Assembly (NCBI RefSeq): GCF_004342845.1
Contig: NZ_SLXB01000003.1
Coordinates: 1-64,000, forward strand
Direction: 5' to 3'
Length of the DNA: 64,000 nt
Source of the DNA: Prevotella heparinolytica
GTDB lineage: Bacteria; Bacteroidota; Bacteroidia; Bacteroidales; Bacteroidaceae
The position numbers were made by a program, and so were the translations under genes. The notes under the pieces are model-generated. The model was not told where the DNA came from and searched no databases. It saw only the letters and a list, made by a program, of their open reading frames with translations. This document shows, in pieces, positions 46,057 through 56,378 of this stretch (the first letter of the stretch is position 1; each line of letters begins with the position of its first letter).

Positions 46057-46327
46057 ATGAAAAAGAAAATAGTGTTTTGTGTATGCGCTTTGACAGGAAT
46101 AAGCATCCTTTTGCACTACGGGGAAACCGCCCCGTTCAGTGTTTTGTGTATGCGCTTTGACAGGAATAAGCATCATTCTATACATAGGCATTGAGATATT
46201 TCAAACTTGGGAGGAAACTCCCGTATTCAGGAATATAGCAAGAGTGTTTGCACTGCTGGGCTGGATTTCCATCACCCACGACATGCTCACATTCAAATAT
46301 AAATGGATTAAAAGACTGATAAAATAA
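46057..46327 (+). pseudogene. Small membrane protein gene disrupted by a 67-bp partial duplication
   Basis: The 37-base sequence beginning AGTGTTTTGTGTATGCGC occurs at 46071-46107 and again at 46138-46174. Between them is a 30-base insert with an ACGGGG/CCCCGT hairpin. The added 67 bases are not a multiple of three, so the ATG at 46057 now runs out of frame and stops. Removing one unit would give a 67-residue protein MKKKIVFCVCALTGISIILY...KRLIK. A GTG at 46139 could still start a 62-residue product. It ends directly before prfA. Confidence 0.6.
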
Positions 46328-47440
46328 ATGGCAGACAACAACACCTTACTGGAGAAACTCGACGGCCTCGTAGCCCGTTTCGAGGAAGTATCCACACTGA
46401 TTACGGACCCGGCAGTGATTGCCGACCAAAAACGCTACGTAAAGCTCACCAAAGAATACAAAGAACTGGGCGACCTGATGAGTGCCCGCAAAGAATACAT
46501 ACAAGTACTTGACGGCATTGACGAAGCCAAAGAAATCATCGCCAACGAAACAGACCCTGAAATGCGGGAAATGGCACGGGAAGAACTGGACTCCTGCCAG
46601 ACACGGCTGCCCGAACTGGAAGAACAGATAAAGCTGCTGCTCGTTCCTGCCGACCCGCAGGACAGCCGCAACGCCATCCTCGAAATACGTGGCGGTACGG
46701 GCGGTGACGAAGCAGCCATTTTTGCCGGCGACCTCTTCCGCATGTACAGCAAATACTGCGACATCAAAGGCTGGAAGCTCGAAGTGTCGAGCACCAACGA
46801 AGGCGCCGCAGGCGGCTTCAAGGAAATCATCTGTTCGGTGACGGGCGACAACGTATATGGCACGCTTAAATATGAGTCGGGGGTACATCGGGTGCAACGC
46901 GTACCTGCCACCGAGACGCAAGGACGTGTGCACACCTCTGCCGCATCGGTGGCCGTATTGCCCGAAGCGGAAGAGTTCGATGTCGTCATCAACGAAGGCG
47001 AAATCAAATGGGATACCTTCCGAAGCGGTGGCGCAGGCGGTCAGAACGTCAATAAAGTAGAATCCGGCGTACGCTTGCGCTATAACTGGAAGAATCCCAA
47101 TACAGGCATCGTCGAGGAAATTCTTATCGAATGTACCGAAACGCGCGACCAACCCAAGAACAAGGAACGCGCCCTTTCCCGCTTGCGCACGTTCATCTAC
47201 GACAAAGAACACCAGAAGTATATCGACGACATCGCCTCCAAACGTAAGACAATGGTCAGCACCGGCGACCGCTCCGCAAAGATTCGCACCTACAACTATC
47301 CGCAGGGACGCATCACTGACCACCGCATCAACTATACCATCTACAACCTTGCCGCCTTTATGGACGGCGACATACAAGACTGCATCGACCACCTGATTGT
47401 TGCCGAAAATGCGGAAAGGCTGAAAGAAAGCGAATTGTAA
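46328..47440 (+). CDS. prfA: Peptide chain release factor 1
   Basis: 370 residues; terminates translation at UAA and UAG. The universal peptidyl-tRNA hydrolysis motif GGQ is in [13 protein letters not shown], and the stop-codon-reading PxT region is [10 protein letters not shown] (PAT). Acidic loop [14 protein letters not shown] is typical. Confidence 0.97.
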   Translation: MADNNTLLEKLDGLVARFEEVSTLITDPAVIADQKRYVKLTKEYKELGDLMSARKEYIQVLDGIDEAKEIIANETDPEMREMAREELDSCQTRLPELEEQIKLLLVPADPQDSRNAILEIRGGTGGDEAAIFAGDLFRMYSKYCDIKGWKLEVSSTNEGAAGGFKEIICSVTGDNVYGTLKYESGVHRVQRVPATETQGRVHTSAASVAVLPEAEEFDVVINEGEIKWDTFRSGGAGGQNVNKVESGVRLRYNWKNPNTGIVEEILIECTETRDQPKNKERALSRLRTFIYDKEHQKYIDDIASKRKTMVSTGDRSAKIRTYNYPQGRITDHRINYTIYNLAAFMDGDIQDCIDHLIVAENAERLKESEL

Positions 47441-47490
47441 TTGCTGAAAGAGAAACCAACCGTGAATCATATAATATAAAAGATACAAAA

Positions 47491-48315
47491 ATGAATAAGC
47501 AAGAATTGTTTGAAAACATAAAACGCAAGAAATCATTCCTTTGCGTTGGTCTGGACACAGACATCAAGAAGATACCGGAACACCTTCTGAAAGAAGAAGA
47601 CCCTATATTCGCTTTCAACAAAGCCATCATCGATGCCACCGCCGACCTTTGTATCGCTTACAAGCCGAATCTCGCTTTCTATGAAAGCATGGGCGTGAAA
47701 GGCTGGATTGCTTTTGAGAAAACAGTGAATTATATCAAGCAAAACCACCCCGACCAATTCATCATCGCCGATGCAAAACGCGGCGACATCGGGAATACTT
47801 CGGCCATGTATGCCCGCACTTTTTTTGAAGAGTTAGACATTGACTCCGTAACCGTAGCCCCCTACATGGGCGAAGACAGCGTCACTCCTTTCCTGACTTA
47901 CGCCGGCAAATGGGTCATCCTGCTTGCACTCACCAGCAACAAAGGCTCGCACGACTTCCAACTGACGGCCGACGCCAATGGCGAACGCCTCTTCGAGAAA
48001 GTTCTACGCAAGTCGCAAGAGTGGGCAGGCGACGAACAAATGATGTATGTGGTAGGTGCAACGCAAGGCCGTGCTTTTGAAGATATCCGCAAGATTGTTC
48101 CCGAACATTTCCTGCTGGTTCCCGGAGTCGGTGCACAAGGCGGCTCGCTGGAAGAAGTCTGTAAATATGGAATGAACCGCATGTGCGGACTGATAGTCAA
48201 CTCCAGTCGCGGCATTATTTATGCGGATAAAACGGAAAATTTCGCCACTGCCTCGCGAAAGGCCGCACAAGAGGTACAGGAACAAATGGCCGAACAGTTG
48301 AAAGCAATCTTGTAA
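47491..48315 (+). CDS. pyrF: Orotidine 5'-phosphate decarboxylase
   Basis: 274 residues of the long class 2 form. It makes UMP in pyrimidine synthesis. The catalytic motif [15 protein letters not shown] carries the Asp/Lys tetrad residues; [15 protein letters not shown] is the phosphate-binding part. It follows prfA by 50 bases. Confidence 0.96.
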   Translation: MNKQELFENIKRKKSFLCVGLDTDIKKIPEHLLKEEDPIFAFNKAIIDATADLCIAYKPNLAFYESMGVKGWIAFEKTVNYIKQNHPDQFIIADAKRGDIGNTSAMYARTFFEELDIDSVTVAPYMGEDSVTPFLTYAGKWVILLALTSNKGSHDFQLTADANGERLFEKVLRKSQEWAGDEQMMYVVGATQGRAFEDIRKIVPEHFLLVPGVGAQGGSLEEVCKYGMNRMCGLIVNSSRGIIYADKTENFATASRKAAQEVQEQMAEQLKAIL

Positions 48316-48365
48316 ACTCCATCCCCCCTCCAGAATATTTCTAAAGACTACACATCCTGCTTTAC

Positions 48366-48383
48366 GGACAGACTCGTCTGTCC
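48366..48383. terminator. Hairpin downstream of pyrF
   Basis: GGACAGA-CTCG-TCTGTCC forms a 7-bp stem with a 4-base loop, extended by CTGCT/AGCAG further out. No T-run follows directly, so its terminator role is uncertain. The remaining gap up to 48512 shows nothing else. Confidence 0.45.
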
Positions 48384-48512
48384 TCGGAGCAGAATGTTGT
48401 ATTCAATTCTACACGGCATGCGTGGATATTCCTTGAATTATTTCTTTTATCCTTTTTGCAGGATTTAGAAATAAAGATACGTCATATATAAGCATTGTTG
48501 AAAATAAAAATG

Positions 48513-48520
48513 TATTTTTG
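48513..48520 (+). promoter_or_regulatory. -7 box of ogt promoter
   Basis: TATTTTTG, 19 bases before the chosen start at 48540. It excludes the earlier in-frame ATG at 48495 as a start. Confidence 0.55.
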
Positions 48521-48539
48521 TAAATCAACGATTGTGGTT

Positions 48540-49052
48540 ATGAAAGAAAAGAATGCAGTTCGGATACAACATTATCATTCTCCTTGTGGCGAATTAATGA
48601 TAGGCTCGTTCGAAAAAAAGCTATGCCTTTGCGATTGGGTGGCAGCAAAGCATCGAGACAGAGTTGACAAACGACTGAAAAGGCTCTTACAAGCTGATTA
48701 TAAAGAAGAAATGTCAGAAGTGCTTCAAAAAGCTTGTAGACAGTTGGATGAGTACTTCAATGGGAAACGAACCGCATTCGATATCCCTCTACTTCCTATT
48801 GGCACGGAGTTTCAGAAAAGAGTATGGCTGGAGCTTCAGAAGATTCCCTATGGGACAACTGTTTCTTACGGAGCACTTGCCGAACTGTTGGGCGAACCAA
48901 AATCAGTGCGCGCTGTAGCCAACGCCAATGGAGCGAATGCCATTTCCATCTTTATACCTTGCCATCGTATCATCGGCAGCAACCATTCGCTTACCGGATA
49001 TGCCGGTGGGCTGGAAGCAAAACGCTGGTTACTGAATAGGGAAACTCTTTAG
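48540..49052 (+). CDS. ogt: Methylated-DNA-protein cysteine methyltransferase
   Basis: 170 residues from MKEKNAVRIQHYHSPCGEL. It removes the methyl group from O6-methylguanine onto its own cysteine. The active-site motif IPCHRII and the HTH/Arg-finger segment SYGALAELLGEPKSVRAVANAN are intact. Suicide repair activity is expected. Confidence 0.94.
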   Translation: MKEKNAVRIQHYHSPCGELMIGSFEKKLCLCDWVAAKHRDRVDKRLKRLLQADYKEEMSEVLQKACRQLDEYFNGKRTAFDIPLLPIGTEFQKRVWLELQKIPYGTTVSYGALAELLGEPKSVRAVANANGANAISIFIPCHRIIGSNHSLTGYAGGLEAKRWLLNRETL

Positions 49053-49074
49053 ATGTTTATCATTCGTATTCAAG

Positions 49075-50283
49075 TCATTTCTTATAATCTGCAATAAAAC
49101 CTTCCATCATCCACTTTGCCAACGCTTGACGATTGGAATTGATTATGAAACGCCGTTGATCGAAAGCATTCTGAATGTTGCCAAGCTCCACAAATACGGA
49201 AACAGGTGAAGCATTCAGCATTACGTAAAGATTCCGTCCGCTGACCGTGCCGCGAAAACCGCGGTTAGGCTGATGTTTTCCGTATTTCGATTCAAAAGTA
49301 TTCTTCATGGCAGTGGCCAGCCTCTTCCCAGAAACGCTTTTAGGGGCATGATAGAAGAATACATCTGTTTGCGCCCCTTTGCTGCGACTATCTACATGCA
49401 GGAAAATGGCACGGCAATACTTATATTTTTTACGGTCCTTACGATAAAGTGCATTAATAGCATCGCAGCGCTGCCGTAAGCGGGCCACCTGATTCAAGGG
49501 AATGGTAGCTCCCATACATGTTTCCCGTTTGCTGTTGCTAAGGTATCTATCATCGCGGATACCATCCTTAGCATCTTGGATAATGATGCGCACTTCTGCT
49601 CCTTCTTCCATCAGATTGCGTGCCAACCGCAAGGCAACATCATAGGCGTATTCGTCTTCATGAAGCTCCACATCGCCTATCTTTCCAATAGCACCGGGGT
49701 CAGGGCCTCCATGCCCGCCCACTACATAAAAACAAGCACCTTGCAAACGCTTTCCACTAATGCGCACATCGGCAAACGCTTTCCCGAAGAGCGGTTCGCG
49801 AACAAATCCTTTCCGCTTACCGGCTGCTTGCCGAGAAGACTGCCCAGAAACGTCCATGTCTTCTTCTGGCGTTTCTTGCAAAACAAAATCTTTCACAGCT
49901 TTCTCTTCAAACAGTGTATCTTCTAATGCTTCATCTTTCAAAACGATGTCCTTCGCAGAATCTTGTTTAGAAACAATTGTCCGCTTGTCTTTCATTCCAT
50001 TACTTCCACTCACCACACTCTTCTTCACCGAGGAATTTTTTCTTTCGTTCTTCAATGGAGGCAACACATATCTCACCCCTAATTGCAATTCTTCTTTCCC
50101 ATTCAGACGCTTCTTATTCAATTCAAGAAAAACTTTATAGTACATCCTTCCCGGACGATTGTTGCGTTTAAGAAAAGAAGAGATGCCTTCACCGTTTCTC
50201 GGAGTATCGGTTGTTTGTTGAGCCTGAAAGGAAATAGATGTAAATACAAATAACAAAAGGAGCAATATTCTAACCATTTTCAC
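49075..50283 (-). CDS. N-acetylmuramoyl-L-alanine amidase (Amidase_3)
   Basis: 402 residues: signal peptide (LLLLLFVFTSISFQAQ), a low-complexity acidic linker (about 90-160) and a C-terminal Amidase_3 domain. Zinc ligands are in VVGGHGGPDPGAIG (H) and LHEDEYAYDVA (E), with FLHVDSRSKG supplying a further histidine and SVFVELGNIQN the catalytic glutamate. It cuts cell-wall stem peptides from MurNAc. The N-terminal third is unusual and may target the protein. Confidence 0.88.
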   Translation of the reverse strand: MKMVRILLLLLFVFTSISFQAQQTTDTPRNGEGISSFLKRNNRPGRMYYKVFLELNKKRLNGKEELQLGVRYVLPPLKNERKNSSVKKSVVSGSNGMKDKRTIVSKQDSAKDIVLKDEALEDTLFEEKAVKDFVLQETPEEDMDVSGQSSRQAAGKRKGFVREPLFGKAFADVRISGKRLQGACFYVVGGHGGPDPGAIGKIGDVELHEDEYAYDVALRLARNLMEEGAEVRIIIQDAKDGIRDDRYLSNSKRETCMGATIPLNQVARLRQRCDAINALYRKDRKKYKYCRAIFLHVDSRSKGAQTDVFFYHAPKSVSGKRLATAMKNTFESKYGKHQPNRGFRGTVSGRNLYVMLNASPVSVFVELGNIQNAFDQRRFIINSNRQALAKWMMEGFIADYKK

Positions 50284-50325
50284 TGCATTTTTTCTTTATG
50301 AAAGGCAAAAATACATTATTTTCCT

Positions 50326-50333
50326 TACTTTTG
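50326..50333 (+). promoter_or_regulatory. -7 box of metY promoter
   Basis: TACTTTTG, 49 bases before the metY start at 50382. It is back-to-back with a candidate minus-strand -7 (50313-50306) for the amidase gene. Confidence 0.6.
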
Positions 50334-50381
50334 CGACGACTTACAACGTTAATTGACAATAAACTTTATACTGAAAGCATT

Positions 50382-51659
50382 ATGGCAAAGCAATTCAAAC
50401 CGGAAACACTATGCGTACAAGCCGGCTGGACACCTAAAAAGGGAGAGCCTCGTGTACTCCCTATCTACCAAAGCACCACTTTTAAATATGAAACCAGCGA
50501 ACAAATGGCACGTCTGTTCGACCTCGAAGACAGCGGTTATTTCTACACCCGCCTGCAAAACCCTACGAACGATGCCGTTGCTGCCAAGATAGCTGCTCTT
50601 GAAGGCGGTGTCGCTGCCATGCTCACCTCCAGCGGACAGGCTGCCAACTTCTACGCCGTGTTCAATATCTGCGAAGCCGGCGACCATTTGGTATGTTCTT
50701 CCTGTATCTACGGAGGAACATACAATCTCTTCGGTGTTACGATGAAGAAACTGGGCATCAAGGTAACTTTCGTCAATCCCGACGCTTCGGAAGAGGAGCT
50801 CTCAGCAGCTTTTCGCCCCAATACCAAAGCACTGTTCGGTGAAGTCATTTCCAACCCTACGCTGGAAGTGCTTGACATCGAAAAATTTGCCCGCATTGCT
50901 CACAGCCACGGTGTCCCCCTGATTGTAGACAATACTTTCCCTACTCCCATCAACTGCCGTCCTTTTGAATGGGGAGCCGATATCGTAACCCACTCCACCA
51001 CCAAATACATGGACGGACATGCAACTTCCGTAGGCGGTGTCATTGTAGACAGCGGCAATTTCGACTGGGAAGCACATGCCGACAAGTTCCCCGGCTTATG
51101 TACTCCGGATGATTCTTACCACGGACTGACTTATACAAAAAGTTTCGGTAAGATGGCCTACATCACCAAAGCTACCGCCCAACTGATGCGCGACCTCGGC
51201 AGTATCCAGTCTCCGCAAAACGCATTTCTGCTGAACCTCGGTTTGGAAACTCTGCATCTGCGCGTGCCGCAACATTGTAAAAACGCACAGGCTGTAGCCG
51301 AGTATCTCTCCAAAAACGACAAAGTGGCATGGGTGAATTACAGTGGTCTGCCGGAAGATAAATACCACACATTGGCACAAAAATATCTCCCCAACGGATC
51401 ATGTGGTGTTGTCACTTTCGGACTGAAAGGAGGGCGTGAAGTGGCAACTAAATTTATGGACTCATTGCAATTGGTAGCCATCGTCACCCACGTAGCCGAT
51501 GCCCGCACATGTGTGCTACACCCTGCCAGCCATACACACCGCCAGCTCACAGACGAACAACTGATAGCGGCCGGCGTGCGTCCCGATTTGATTCGTCTTT
51601 CCGTAGGTATAGAAAATGTAGACGATATCATAGCCGACATCGAGCAGGCACTGAAATAA
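50382..51659 (+). CDS. metY: O-acetylhomoserine sulfhydrylase (MetY)
   Basis: 425 residues from MAKQFKPETLCVQAGW. A PLP enzyme of the Cys/Met metabolism family, making homocysteine directly from O-acetylhomoserine and sulfide. The PLP lysine is in HSTTKYMDGHATSVGG, and SSGQAANFYAVFNI and the C-terminal LRLSVGIENVDDIIADIEQAL are typical. The long form with an extended middle part separates MetY from MetB. Confidence 0.93.
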   Translation: MAKQFKPETLCVQAGWTPKKGEPRVLPIYQSTTFKYETSEQMARLFDLEDSGYFYTRLQNPTNDAVAAKIAALEGGVAAMLTSSGQAANFYAVFNICEAGDHLVCSSCIYGGTYNLFGVTMKKLGIKVTFVNPDASEEELSAAFRPNTKALFGEVISNPTLEVLDIEKFARIAHSHGVPLIVDNTFPTPINCRPFEWGADIVTHSTTKYMDGHATSVGGVIVDSGNFDWEAHADKFPGLCTPDDSYHGLTYTKSFGKMAYITKATAQLMRDLGSIQSPQNAFLLNLGLETLHLRVPQHCKNAQAVAEYLSKNDKVAWVNYSGLPEDKYHTLAQKYLPNGSCGVVTFGLKGGREVATKFMDSLQLVAIVTHVADARTCVLHPASHTHRQLTDEQLIAAGVRPDLIRLSVGIENVDDIIADIEQALK

Positions 51660-51669
51660 GAATCGAAAG

Positions 51670-51761
51670 CAAAGACACGAAGACACAGGGATTTTGTTTA
51701 GAAACCGGTTTTGAATATAAACAAGCTCATATTTATACAAGAAAAAATCTTCGTGCCTTTG
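51670..51761. repeat. Inverted repeat after metY
   Basis: CAAAGACACGAAGAC (51670-51684) pairs with ATCTTCGTGCCTTTG (51747-51761). It may act as a terminator for metY; it differs in sequence from the GGCACGGATTACAC hairpin family. Confidence 0.5.
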
Positions 51762-51842
51762 TATTTCTATGGCCAGCCAGAACTTTGTAATAGAAAATAA
51801 TATTTTACTTGCATCAGACTACTATTTTAAAACTTTTATCCC

Positions 51843-51850
51843 TACATTTG
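51843..51850 (+). promoter_or_regulatory. -7 box of malic enzyme promoter
   Basis: TACATTTG, 32 bases before the start at 51882. No good -33 box was seen. Confidence 0.5.
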
Positions 51851-51881
51851 CAGCCAATTTATAACCAATTTATATTTTACC

Positions 51882-54170
51882 ATGGCTAAGATAACCAAAG
51901 AAGCTGCTTTGCTTTATCATTCGCAAGGCAAACCGGGTAAGATTGAAGTAGTACCCACCAAACCTCATAGTACACAAACCGACCTTTCGCTCGCTTATTC
52001 TCCGGGCGTGGCAGAACCTTGTCTTGAAATTGAGAAAAATCCGCAAGATGCGTATAAATATACAGCGAAAGGCAATCTGGTAGCCGTTATTTCCAATGGT
52101 ACTGCCGTGCTGGGTTTGGGCGATATTGGTGCTCTCAGCGGCAAGCCCGTAATGGAAGGAAAAGGTTTGTTATTCAAAATCTATGCAGGCATTGATGTCT
52201 TCGACATCGAAGTGAACGAAAAAGATCCCGACAAATTTATCGAAGCTGTCAAAGCAATCGCACCCACATTCGGAGGTATCAATTTGGAAGATATCAAAGC
52301 ACCCGAATGCTTTGAGATTGAACGCCGATTAAAAGAAGAACTGGATATCCCCGTAATGCACGACGACCAGCACGGCACAGCCATCATCTCCAGCGCAGGA
52401 CTGTTGAATGCCCTTGAGGTAGCGGGTAAAAAGATTGAGGATGTGAAAATTGTGGTGAATGGTGCAGGTGCTTCAGCCACTTCATGTACCAAACTATATG
52501 AGGCACTCGGTGCACGTCGTGAAAATATCCTGATGCTGGATAGCAAAGGAGTTATCACCAGCGACCGTGAGAACCTGACCGAACAAAAGCGTTATTTCGC
52601 CACCGACCGCCGCGATGTACACACATTGGCTGAAGCAATCAGAGGAGCCGATGTTTTCCTCGGACTCTCAAAAGGCAATGTGTTGACACAAGAGATGGTT
52701 CGCAGTATGGCCGACCATCCGATAGTATTTGCCCTTGCCAATCCTGCTCCGGAAATATCCTATGAAGATGCTATGGCAGCACGACCGGACGTACTGATGT
52801 CTACCGGCCGTTCCGATTATCCCAACCAGATAAATAATGTAATCGGTTTCCCTTACATCTTTCGAGGCGCCCTCGATACGCAAGCAAAATCCATCAACGA
52901 AAAGATGAAAATAGCCGCCGTACACGCTATTGCCAATCTTGCCAAACAGCCTGTACCGGATGTTGTTAACGAAGCATATCATGTAAACAACTTTACCTTC
53001 GGCCCCGAATACTTTATTCCGAAACCCGTAGATCCGCGTCTCATCACCGAGGTTTCATGCGCTGTAGCCAAAGCTGCCATAGAAAGCGGAGTGGCCCGCA
53101 AGAAGATTGAAGACTGGGATGCCTATAAATTGCAACTGCGTGAGCTGATGGGATATGAAAGCAAACTGACGCGTCAACTCTACGATACCGCCCGTCGTAA
53201 TCCGCAACGCGTTGTGTTTGCAGAAGGCATCCATCCCAACATGCTGAAAGCAGCTGTCGAGGCAAAAGCCGAAGGAATCTGCCACCCTATTATATTAGGA
53301 AATGACGAAGCCATCGAGAAATTAGCAAAAGAGCTTGACCTCAGCCTCGAAGGAATTGAAATCGTGAATTTGCGTCATCCCGATGAAGCACCGCGCCGCG
53401 AACGATATGCCCGTATACTTTCTGAAAAACGTGCTCGCGAAGGTGTCACCTACGAAGAAGCCAACGACAAGATGTTCGAACGTAACTATTTCGGCATGAT
53501 GATGGTGGAAACCGGTGAGGCAGATGCTTTCATTACCGGCCTTTACACCAAATACAGCAATACAATCAAAGTGGCCAAGGAGGTTATCGGCATCCGTCCG
53601 GAATTCAAGCATTTCGGAACAATGCACATATTAAATTCCAAGAAAGGAACGTACTTTCTGGCAGATACGTTGATAAACCGCCATCCCGACAAGGAAACGT
53701 TGATAGACGTGGCGAAGCTGGCCGAAAGCACCGTACGCTTCTTCAATCATACACCGGTAATTGCCATGTTGAGTTACAGCAACTTCGGAGCAGACACCGA
53801 AGGAAGTCCGGTACAAGTGCATGAAGCCGTAGAATATATGCAACAAAACTATCCGAACCTTGCCATTGACGGTGAAATGCAGGTAAACTTCGCCATGAAC
53901 AGAGAAGTGCGCGATGCCAAATATCCTTTCACCCGCCTGAAAGGTAAAGAGGTGAACACACTCGTATTCCCTAACCTGAGTTCGGCCAATTCCGCTTACA
54001 AACTGTTGCAAGCAATGAATACCGAGACAGAACTGATTGGCCCTATCCAGATGGGATTGAACAAACCTGTCCACTTCACCGACTTCGAGAGTTCCGTACG
54101 CGATATCGTAAATATCACGGCAGTAGCAGTAATCGACGCCATTGTCTACAAAAAGAAAGCAGGCAAATGA
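51882..54170 (+). CDS. maeB: NADP-dependent malic enzyme with phosphotransacetylase-like domain
   Basis: 762 residues. The N-terminal malic enzyme (about 1-420) has [23 protein letters not shown] and the Rossmann [12 protein letters not shown]; the C-terminal part (about 430-762) is a phosphotransacetylase-like domain with [19 protein letters not shown] and [13 protein letters not shown]. This fusion is the MaeB type that makes pyruvate and NADPH from malate; the second domain is usually regulatory. Its stop overlaps the start of a small membrane protein gene (ATGA). Confidence 0.95.
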   Translation: MAKITKEAALLYHSQGKPGKIEVVPTKPHSTQTDLSLAYSPGVAEPCLEIEKNPQDAYKYTAKGNLVAVISNGTAVLGLGDIGALSGKPVMEGKGLLFKIYAGIDVFDIEVNEKDPDKFIEAVKAIAPTFGGINLEDIKAPECFEIERRLKEELDIPVMHDDQHGTAIISSAGLLNALEVAGKKIEDVKIVVNGAGASATSCTKLYEALGARRENILMLDSKGVITSDRENLTEQKRYFATDRRDVHTLAEAIRGADVFLGLSKGNVLTQEMVRSMADHPIVFALANPAPEISYEDAMAARPDVLMSTGRSDYPNQINNVIGFPYIFRGALDTQAKSINEKMKIAAVHAIANLAKQPVPDVVNEAYHVNNFTFGPEYFIPKPVDPRLITEVSCAVAKAAIESGVARKKIEDWDAYKLQLRELMGYESKLTRQLYDTARRNPQRVVFAEGIHPNMLKAAVEAKAEGICHPIILGNDEAIEKLAKELDLSLEGIEIVNLRHPDEAPRRERYARILSEKRAREGVTYEEANDKMFERNYFGMMMVETGEADAFITGLYTKYSNTIKVAKEVIGIRPEFKHFGTMHILNSKKGTYFLADTLINRHPDKETLIDVAKLAESTVRFFNHTPVIAMLSYSNFGADTEGSPVQVHEAVEYMQQNYPNLAIDGEMQVNFAMNREVRDAKYPFTRLKGKEVNTLVFPNLSSANSAYKLLQAMNTETELIGPIQMGLNKPVHFTDFESSVRDIVNITAVAVIDAIVYKKKAGK

Positions 54171-54340
54171 GAAGACCGTTATCTAAATTCCAAATAGTTT
54201 GCATCGTGCTGCTTTGGGCGGCGCTTTGTTACATTGTTCTGATATCTGCCGAACGAATTGACGGGCCAATTATCCTGATGCTTGCCATTTCGGCGGCATT
54301 AGTCTTCATTCCTGTGATAAAATCTCTAAAAAGAGGATAA
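54167..54340 (+). CDS. Small two-span membrane protein coupled to malic enzyme
   Basis: 57 residues: [10 protein letters not shown], then two membrane segments (VCIVLLWAALCYIVLI and PIILMLAISAALVFIPVI) around a short polar hinge, ending KSLKRG. The ATG overlaps the malic enzyme stop by four bases, and a strong terminator follows 24 bases after, so it is the last gene of that unit. No family was recognised; whether it is expressed is inferred from the coupling. Confidence 0.6.
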   Translation: MRRPLSKFQIVCIVLLWAALCYIVLISAERIDGPIILMLAISAALVFIPVIKSLKRG

Positions 54341-54363
54341 ATAATATCTTTTTATTCCTTTTT

Positions 54364-54405
54364 GCGGGATAAAACGACAAAAATGCTGTTTTATCCCGCA
54401 TTTTA
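54364..54405 (+). terminator. Terminator of the malic enzyme unit
   Basis: GCGGGATAAAAC (54364-54375) pairs exactly with GTTTTATCCCGC (54388-54399), followed by ATTTTA. Confidence 0.85.
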
Positions 54406-54416
54406 TTTATAAAATG

Positions 54417-54447
54417 TTTGCCCGTATTATTTTTATATTTACTTTTG
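54417..54447 (+). promoter_or_regulatory. Promoter of gdhA
   Basis: -33 TTTG (54417-54420) and -7 TACTTTTG (54440-54447) with a 19-base spacer, a full consensus match. The leader is about 80 bases. Confidence 0.8.
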
Positions 54448-54535
54448 CAACCGCAACGATAGATAAAAGAACAAATAGAAATCTGATTTTCATTTTAGGT
54501 AACATAATAATAGCAACCAATAAAAGAAGTAGATT

Positions 54536-55873
54536 ATGAATGCAGCTAAGGTATTAGAAGATTTGAAAAGACGGTTCCCCAACGAACCGGAGTATCATCA
54601 AGCAGTAGAAGAGGTACTCTCTACCATTGAAGAAGAATACAACAAACATCCGGAGTTTGACAAAGCTAATCTGATTGAGCGTCTTTGCATTCCCGATCGC
54701 GTTTATCAATTCCGTGTTACTTGGGTGGATGACAAAGGTAACGTACAAACCAACATGAGCTATCGCGTACAACACAACAATGCCATTGGCCCTTACAAAG
54801 GCGGTGTACGTTTTCATGCTTCCGTGAACCTGTCAATCTTGAAATTCCTTGCTTTTGAACAGACTTTCAAGAATTCCTTGACAACCCTGCCCATGGGTGG
54901 CGGTAAAGGTGGTTCGGACTTTTCTCCGCGAGGCAAATCGAATGCCGAAGTGATGCGTTTTGTTCAAGCTTTCATGCTGGAGCTGTGGCGTCATATCGGC
55001 CCCGAAACAGATGTACCTGCCGGCGACATCGGTGTAGGCGGACGTGAAGTAGGTTTTATGTTCGGTATGTACAAGAAGCTGGCCCATGAGTTCACCGGAA
55101 CTTTCACGGGTAAGGGCCGTGAGTTCGGCGGTTCGCTGATTCGTCCGGAAGCTACGGGCTACGGTAACATCTATTTCCTGATGGAAATGCTGAAAACCAA
55201 AGGTACTGACTTAAAAGGCAAAACTTGCCTGATTTCCGGTTCCGGCAACGTGGCTCAATACACTGCCGAGAAAGTATTGGAACTGGGTGGCAAGGTATTG
55301 ACAATGTCCGACTCCGACGGTTATATATACGACCCGGCAGGCATCGATCGCGAGAAACTGGATTACATCATGGAACTGAAGAACCTCTATCGCGGACGTA
55401 TCCGCGAATATGCCGAACAATATCCCGGCGTAAAATATGTAGAAGGCGCTCGTCCTTGGGGTGAGAAAGCCGATATCGCCTTGCCTTCTGCAACTCAGAA
55501 CGAAATCAACGGAGACGATGCCAAGAAACTGATGGCCAATGGCGTGATGGCTGTTTCCGAAGGCGCCAACATGCCTTCTACTCCTGAAGCTATCCGCATA
55601 TTCCAAGAAGCCAAGATTCTGTATGCTCCGGGTAAGGCTGCCAATGCCGGAGGTGTATCGGTATCCGGCCTTGAAATGACGCAGAACTCCATTAAACTGA
55701 GTTGGAGCGCCGAAGAGGTTGACGAGAAGTTGAAGAGCATCATGAAGAATATCCACGAGGCATGCGTACAATATGGTACAGAGGCCGACGGCTACGTAAA
55801 CTACGTGAAAGGAGCCAATGTGGCCGGATTCATGAAGGTGGCGAAGGCAATGATGGCACAAGGCATTTTATAA
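54536..55873 (+). CDS. gdhA: NADP-specific glutamate dehydrogenase
   Basis: 445 residues; fixes ammonia into 2-oxoglutarate. The catalytic lysine motif LPMGGGKGGSDF, GPETDVPAGDIGVGGREVGF and the nucleotide-binding SGSGNVAQYTAEK are present. Length and motif order match the hexameric small GDH used for assimilation in Bacteroides. It has its own strong promoter. Confidence 0.96.
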   Translation: MNAAKVLEDLKRRFPNEPEYHQAVEEVLSTIEEEYNKHPEFDKANLIERLCIPDRVYQFRVTWVDDKGNVQTNMSYRVQHNNAIGPYKGGVRFHASVNLSILKFLAFEQTFKNSLTTLPMGGGKGGSDFSPRGKSNAEVMRFVQAFMLELWRHIGPETDVPAGDIGVGGREVGFMFGMYKKLAHEFTGTFTGKGREFGGSLIRPEATGYGNIYFLMEMLKTKGTDLKGKTCLISGSGNVAQYTAEKVLELGGKVLTMSDSDGYIYDPAGIDREKLDYIMELKNLYRGRIREYAEQYPGVKYVEGARPWGEKADIALPSATQNEINGDDAKKLMANGVMAVSEGANMPSTPEAIRIFQEAKILYAPGKAANAGGVSVSGLEMTQNSIKLSWSAEEVDEKLKSIMKNIHEACVQYGTEADGYVNYVKGANVAGFMKVAKAMMAQGIL

Positions 55874-55902
55874 GGAGACGCAAGGCCATAGTTATTATAA
55901 AG

Positions 55903-55945
55903 AAAGGCGAAGGGGAAATCAACACCTCTCCGCCTTTTGCTTTTT
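55903..55945 (+). terminator. Terminator of gdhA
   Basis: AAAGGCG (55903-55909) pairs with CGCCTTT (55931-55937) with an imperfect inner stem, then TGCTTTTTC. The rest of the gap 55946-56378 holds only the -7 box below. Confidence 0.55.
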
Positions 55946-56197
55946 CTCCGGACAATTTCCCGAATTCAGCAAAAGCGAACAATTTATTTCCAAAAAGATA
56001 CTTTTCAGAGGCATAAAATGCAATTATATTATAAAAATTCAATATCAATATCAAAAAGCAAAAAGAGACGAAAATATTGGATAGCCTTCTCATACAGAGC
56101 CTGATAGCCGACTGGCATAGACAGAACACTACCGCACAAAAGTCCGACTCAGGCGTTGCCTGCGCCATCGGATGTTTTTCCTTAACTGCTTTTTTCG

Positions 56198-56205
56198 TAA
56201 CTTTG
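56198..56205 (+). promoter_or_regulatory. Possible -7 box of the orphan lipoprotein gene
   Basis: TAACTTTG, 173 bases before the start at 56379; the leader shows no clear structure. Confidence 0.4.
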
Positions 56206-56378
56206 CAGCCGGTTTTACATTCTCTTTGAAAGTAAAAGCGGCACTGATAACCGTTCTGTAACGACAACAGAGTGCTAACCATACAAACAGAATTAGTACA
56301 ATAGGTAATTAAAAGCAGACAATTCCAATCAACTTGCTTGGAATGATTTATTAAATTGAAAAGAAAAAAGGTATTAAG

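Noticed and set aside
55830..56282. 150-residue minus-strand open frame downstream of gdhA
   Set aside because: It overlaps gdhA and its terminator and has mixed composition; no start signal or promoter was seen.
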